The notes under the pieces were generated by a model, which searched no databases, had not been told where the DNA came from, and was given only the letters and a program-made list of their open reading frames with translations. Below are positions 6,244 through 8,141 of a stretch of DNA of 8,141 bases, one piece after another. A program made the translations under genes and the position numbers. How positions within the stretch are numbered: the first letter of the stretch is position 1; the number at the start of each line of letters is the position of its first letter. Where the stretch lies: contig NVVB01000109.1 in assembly GCA_002402085.1 (NCBI GenBank), positions 1 through 8,141 on the forward strand, given 5' to 3'. The DNA comes from Gammaproteobacteria bacterium. GTDB taxonomy: Bacteria; Pseudomonadota; Gammaproteobacteria; Pseudomonadales; UBA3067.

Positions 6244-6398
6244 GCAATCGTTTTAAAAATCGTGGCTTTATGGCCGCTCTAATCACCACTGTATTGATTG
6301 CCCTGGGCTTGGGCGATCTGTCCCCAACACTGACACCAGCCTTAACAGAAAAGGCCTGTGAGGCCGTAGAGTGCCCGGTTGAGACCGATGGAAGTTGA
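6240..6398 (+). CDS. 52-residue membrane micro-protein with C-terminal cysteine pair
   Basis: ATG in an ATGA overlap with the previous gene, with AAGGA at 6224-6228. A basic N-terminus (MSNRFKNRG) precedes a hydrophobic segment at about 10-25, then a Pro/Thr-rich stretch and an acidic tail with two cysteines (C40 and C45, spaced CEAVEC). By the positive-inside rule the tail would face the periplasm, where the cysteines could form a disulfide. This could be a holin-type or spanin-type lysis component, or a cleavable signal peptide with a small secreted peptide. The family is not recognised. Confidence 0.6.
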   Translation: MSNRFKNRGFMAALITTVLIALGLGDLSPTLTPALTEKACEAVECPVETDGS

Positions 6399-6555
6399 CC
6401 TAAATCAAATCTTTAACACCCTGATTGCCGGTGGTGCCATCTATGCCGGCATCAGGGTAGAAATTCGCTTTTTGTGGCGTGATATGGGACGTTTGAGAGC
6501 CCGCATAAAGGGCTTGGAAGACAAGTCAGCCAAATTACTGACAGCGAAACTCTAA
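6388..6555 (+). CDS. 55-residue membrane protein with basic coiled tail, last gene of the operon
   Basis: It starts inside the previous gene (11-base overlap, different frame) without a strong ribosome binding site, so translation may depend on coupling. One short membrane segment (about 8-24, with 'LIAGGAIYAGIR') is followed by a basic amphipathic helix (25-55). This 'GGAIYAGIR' layout recalls, from memory, small holin-like or haemolysin-XhlA-like phage proteins, so a lysis role is plausible. Its last 21 bases overlap the end of the convergent lipoprotein gene. Confidence 0.65.
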   Translation: MEVDLNQIFNTLIAGGAIYAGIRVEIRFLWRDMGRLRARIKGLEDKSAKLLTAKL

Positions 6556-6903
6556 CGATGTTTTATAGTGATCATCCTCATACCAGCCAACAGATCTTCC
6601 AGTGTTATGAGCATAAAGCGTAGCACTGGCCTTAAATATCGAATCCATGGTTTTTACCACGCCCTGTGGGCCATCATAGCTAGTCGTTTCCTTCGTCACA
6701 GATAGTGGGCCGCCACTGTCTGTACAAGCAGCCCGTGCTATCAGTAAGGCCGTTTGTTTTGCACTATCTTCACTGTCCCCTCGAGCATCAACTGAATAGA
6801 GGCCGTCAGGCTTTGGTGTGACGTATTGTTGCCAATTGTCTGCGGGGTTGCTCGCACATCCAGCCAGGATAAGCGCGCTTGTTAGGGCAAGAGCTTTCTT
6901 CAT
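6535..6903 (-). CDS. Small outer-membrane lipoprotein, probable lysogenic-conversion gene
   Basis: Protein of 122 residues with a lipoprotein signal peptide: MKK, a hydrophobic core, and the lipobox LAGC at 13-16, so C16 should be lipidated. The next residue is Ala, not Asp, which favours the outer membrane. The mature part has two more cysteines (C60 and C121) that could form a disulfide and holds a motif rich in Ala and Ser at about 41-60. AAGG at 6911-6914 precedes the ATG, and a good sigma70-type promoter lies upstream, so it can be expressed apart from the phage operons. This is the pattern of a 'moron' gene, which often changes the surface of a lysogen, for instance by blocking superinfection. 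The exact function is unknown. It is convergent with the late operon and overlaps its last gene by 21 bases. Confidence 0.75.
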   Translation of the reverse strand: MKKALALTSALILAGCASNPADNWQQYVTPKPDGLYSVDARGDSEDSAKQTALLIARAACTDSGGPLSVTKETTSYDGPQGVVKTMDSIFKASATLYAHNTGRSVGWYEDDHYKTSLEFRCQ

Positions 6904-6935
6904 GAAATAACCTTGTAATCAAGTGGAAAGCCGCG

Positions 6936-6964
6936 ATTTTACAGACCTAGACGGCCCTCATCAA
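6936..6964 (-). promoter_or_regulatory. Sigma70-type promoter of the lipoprotein gene
   Basis: On the minus strand TTGATG (6964-6959) and TAAAAT (6941-6936) are spaced by exactly 17 bases. They match the -35 and -10 consensus at 4/6 and 5/6 positions. The predicted start of transcription, near 6929, leaves a leader of about 25 bases that includes the ribosome binding site at 6911-6914. Confidence 0.6.
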
Positions 6965-6971
6965 TCACGGC

Positions 6972-7009
6972 AAAGGCACTGAATAGTTAGTCAGTGCTAG
7001 GCCTTTTTT
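6972..7009 (+). terminator. Intrinsic terminator, probable end of the late operon
   Basis: GCACTGA (6976-6982) and TCAGTGC (6991-6997) are a perfect seven-base inverted repeat with an eight-base loop. A T-run (7004-7009) follows on the plus strand, and AAAGG (6972-6976) can pair with CCTTT (7002-7006) in an alternative longer stem. It lies about 420 bases after the last plus-strand gene, so the late transcript would run through the lipoprotein gene in antisense before ending. It also covers the 3' end of the minus-strand regulator gene. Confidence 0.65.
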
Positions 7010-7481
7010 CGAATTCCTCGGCCAAAATTTCGTCGCGACTCTTATCGCTTTCCATGACCCTCGAGTACTTCAATTGCTGATATTCAAGCTCAGCTCGGTA
7101 TTGCGCTAAGTTGATAATATCGGCATCAGGAAGAGGGGGGAGGCGAGCGATTAAGTCGTCAATACGCCTCACCACGGGGGGTATCATGGCGACGCTTTCA
7201 CGCCAGGCAATGGTGGTGAAATTGAACCATGAAATTGTTTTCCAAGTCAGCGCCGGGTAGCAAGATTCGGCTTCTAGCATGTCAATATGATTGAAGCGCC
7301 AATAGTGTGGCCAGCTCTCGGGCATGATTCGCCCGGTCAATTCCAGCCGTAAAAGGCGCAACATAGCCTTTGGTATATCGGTCTCGCCACTGTACCAGCG
7401 GCGCGCTGTGCGACGAGTAACGTGGCAAATATCCACGATCTTATCGACGGTCAATAAGTGTTCTTCTATGAGGTACTGCAA
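6987..7481 (-). CDS. Phage transcription regulator with N-terminal HTH, TTG start
   Basis: Protein of 164 residues. Residues 9-35 ('LLTVDKIVDICHVTRRTARRWYSG') form a helix-turn-helix of the kind found in small phage regulators. The following 'IPKAMLRLLRLELTGRIMP..W..WRFN' (36-64) recalls, from memory, the Pfam phage protein family DUF3653. The rest is helical and may mediate dimers. The start is TTG at 7481, with a clear GGAGG at 7493-7489, seven bases upstream, and an in-frame TAA just before it; no ATG fits the domain start. A 43-codon ORF ends inside the first codons of this gene, so coupling or attenuation may set its level. It probably controls the lysogeny or late genes. Confidence 0.75.
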   Translation of the reverse strand: MQYLIEEHLLTVDKIVDICHVTRRTARRWYSGETDIPKAMLRLLRLELTGRIMPESWPHYWRFNHIDMLEAESCYPALTWKTISWFNFTTIAWRESVAMIPPVVRRIDDLIARLPPLPDADIINLAQYRAELEYQQLKYSRVMESDKSRDEILAEEFEKRPSTD

Positions 7482-7597
7482 AATTTAGCCTCCAAAAGTA
7501 AGAAAAACCGCGAAATCGAACGATTTGCGGTCAGCTCTTTTAGACTATTTTGGAATAACGCGCCGGAACCACCACGCAAGGCTATTGCTTCTTCCAT
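7466..7597 (-). CDS. Possible 43-residue leader ORF ahead of the regulator
   Basis: ATG at 7597 with AGGA at 7606-7603, five bases upstream; stop at 7468-7466, which overlaps the regulator start by 16 bases. The product begins 'MEEAIALRGGSGALF' and is otherwise unremarkable. The start recalls Cro-like N-termini, but no complete HTH follows. The ORF contains a terminator-like hairpin (7503-7530), so ribosomes moving through it would melt that hairpin. It may therefore be a regulatory leader more than a functional protein. Chance remains possible at this length. Confidence 0.4.
   Translation of the reverse strand: MEEAIALRGGSGALFQNSLKELTANRSISRFFLLLEAKFCSTS
7503..7530 (-). terminator. Intrinsic terminator or attenuator in the regulator leader
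   Basis: CCGC-G-AAATC (7508-7517) and GATTTGCGG (7522-7530) pair over nine positions with one bulged G around the loop GAAC. On the minus strand the hairpin is followed by five Ts (7507-7503) and then CTT. It would stop transcripts coming from the upstream regulator, or act as an attenuator for the downstream one. It lies inside the 43-codon leader ORF, just before the GGAGG of the regulator. Confidence 0.6.
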
Positions 7598-7621
7598 CGG
7601 TTTCCTGTAACACAAAATACA

Positions 7622-7650
7622 ATTGCGTATAATGTATATTATAGTTAAAT
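7622..7650. other. dif-like XerC/XerD recombination site, candidate attP
   Basis: Compared from memory with the E. coli dif site (GGTGCGCATAA, TGTATA, TTATGTTAAAT), this stretch reads ATTGCGTATAA (7622-7632), TGTATA (7633-7638) and TTATAGTTAAAT (7639-7650). The XerC-side arm matches at 8 of 11 positions and the centre at 6 of 6. The XerD-side arm matches at all 11 if one inserted A (7643) is allowed. Phages without an integrase can use the host Xer recombinases through such a site, and no integrase is seen here. Phage-type regulators lie on both sides, as in a circular phage genome or a tandem insertion. The extra A and the A/T-rich surroundings leave room for coincidence. Confidence 0.6.
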
Positions 7651-7723
7651 TAGAACATCGAAAAACAACAATAAAAACAATCTGTTAGGCCGCTTTTCTA
7701 ATGGGCGTTCTGTCACTTCTTGG

Positions 7724-8035
7724 TCAATTCGCTGCCATTGCCAGCGGGAGGTTCATTTGGTGCTTTTTTTCGGGTTGGTGGCGCTCCGCCAAGGCCGATA
7801 ATTGGAACATTGTAGAGTCATCAATAGCCCTTTCTGCGGCTAGTGATAGGATAATGAATTCCCCCGGGAAACCTAGTATATCTGCGGCTTTCAGGCCCAT
7901 TTCATCGGTTAGAATTCCGCCTCGGTGGCGTATGCTGCCGATATAGTTCGCCCCCTTCCCAAATGTCAAAGAAGTGCGGTAATCAGAGCCTAATTTGTCC
8001 TTGAGCAGGTCAAGGATGATGGTTGTTCTCAGCAT
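7724..8035 (-). CDS. Small phage regulator, Cro/CI-type HTH
   Basis: Protein of 103 residues. Residues 1-52 fit a compact HTH: 'LLKDKLGSDYRTSLTFGKGANYIGSIRHRGGILTDEMGLKAADILG' in order, at 10-55, where the stretch from about 19 to 50 holds the recognition helix. The following 'IILSLAAERA' (61-70) is a usual continuation in short phage regulators of the DUF3693 kind, from memory. The C-terminal 30 residues are polar and probably flexible. The ribosome binding site is weak (AAAGAAC about 13 bases upstream). The gene reads away from an operator-like region and a probable divergent gene, as expected for a repressor or Cro-like switch. Confidence 0.7.
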   Translation of the reverse strand: MLRTTIILDLLKDKLGSDYRTSLTFGKGANYIGSIRHRGGILTDEMGLKAADILGFPGEFIILSLAAERAIDDSTMFQLSALAERHQPEKKHQMNLPLAMAAN

Positions 8036-8059
8036 GGTTTGGCGCCAGTTCTTTAGATT

Positions 8060-8105
8060 GTTTTGGTACTAAAACCCAGTTTAGGACGTTTTGACTCAGT
8101 TTCAA
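8060..8105. promoter_or_regulatory. Operator-like repeats and candidate promoter of the small regulator
   Basis: A 16-base dyad at 8060-8075 (GTTTT-G-GTAC-T-AAAAC) has one mismatched pair. GTTTTG recurs at 8088-8093. ACCCAGTTT (8074-8082) and ACTCAGTTT (8094-8102) are direct repeats 20 bases apart, close to two helical turns. On the minus strand TTGAAA (8105-8100) and TAAACT (8083-8078), 16 bases apart, are a moderate sigma70 promoter (5/6 and 4/6) for the small regulator, overlapped by the repeats. This is the layout of a repressor-controlled switch. Confidence 0.45.
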
Positions 8106-8135
8106 GGCTTCCGCGTGGTGGAACTATTTCTATCT

Positions 8136-8141
8136 AAAGGA
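8136..8141 (+). promoter_or_regulatory. Probable ribosome binding site of a plus-strand gene beyond the window
   Basis: AAAGGA at the last six bases is a good Shine-Dalgarno match. It faces right, away from the small regulator, so a divergent gene probably starts just outside the window. In this kind of phage a replication gene would be expected there. Confidence 0.4.

Larger units (their letters stand above)
7482..7723. other. Regulatory region between the two regulators
   Basis: This 242-base stretch separates the two minus-strand regulator genes. It holds, from right to left, an A/T-rich part (7640-7680), the dif-like site, the ribosome binding site and body of the possible leader ORF, and the terminator-like hairpin. 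TATAAT occurs on both strands inside the dif-like site (plus 7628-7633, minus 7643-7638), without a convincing -35 box on either strand. Confidence 0.5.

Noticed and set aside
6497..6514. AGCCC/GGGCT hairpin as terminator of the lipoprotein gene
   Set aside because: The stem is only five pairs, lies inside the 55-residue gene and has no T-run on the minus strand.
7605..7669. Promoters on either strand based on TATAAT at 7628-7633 (plus) and 7643-7638 (minus)
   Set aside because: Neither has a convincing -35 box at 16-18 bases. The inverted TATAAT pair is explained by the dif-like site. A minus-strand promoter for the regulator must exist nearby, but I cannot place it.
7701..7946. Plus-strand ORF of 81 codons opposite the small regulator
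   Set aside because: It has no ribosome binding site, its product is rich in Ser and Trp without domain features, and it lies antisense to a recognisable HTH protein.

Overview
The window looks like most of the genome, or prophage, of a tailless, membrane-containing double-jelly-roll (DJR) phage related to PM2 (Corticoviridae). The host is probably a gammaproteobacterium, perhaps aquatic. Two neighbouring genes carry this call. One is a compact P-loop ATPase of 233 residues with Walker A and B motifs, like the P9/A32-type packaging ATPases. The other is a 262-residue protein that recalls, from memory, the PM2 major capsid protein P2. The many short proteins with one membrane segment fit a virion with an internal lipid membrane. 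The gammaproteobacterial guess rests on a dif-like sequence at 7622-7650 and on gene style, so it is weaker than the virus call.

Plus strand, 57-6555, is one tightly packed late operon. It starts with a zinc-ribbon protein with a C-terminal membrane anchor, an acidic protein and the ATPase. A gap with an RNA hairpin follows. Next come a 54-residue GTG-start membrane protein, the capsid protein, three proteins with C-terminal membrane anchors (the third with a hexapeptide-repeat stalk), two probable virion proteins with no membrane segment, and a small helical protein. The last part is a lysis-type cassette: a membrane-anchored muralytic enzyme, a 97-residue membrane protein and three micro-genes of 29, 52 and 55 codons. 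Most junctions overlap or nearly touch, which suggests translational coupling.

Minus strand, 6535-8035, holds a lipoprotein gene with its own sigma70-type promoter, convergent with the operon, then two phage-type DNA-binding regulators. A plus-strand terminator at 6972-7009 probably ends the late operon. The larger regulator starts at TTG and is preceded by a 43-codon ORF that contains a terminator-like hairpin. The smaller regulator is read away from an operator-like region at 8060-8105. The window ends in AAAGGA, a probable ribosome binding site for a plus-strand gene just outside, possibly the replication gene.

No integrase, replication initiator or tail gene is visible. The dif-like site suggests that the element may use the host XerC/XerD recombinases to integrate. 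All homology statements are from memory and sequence reading; no database was searched.
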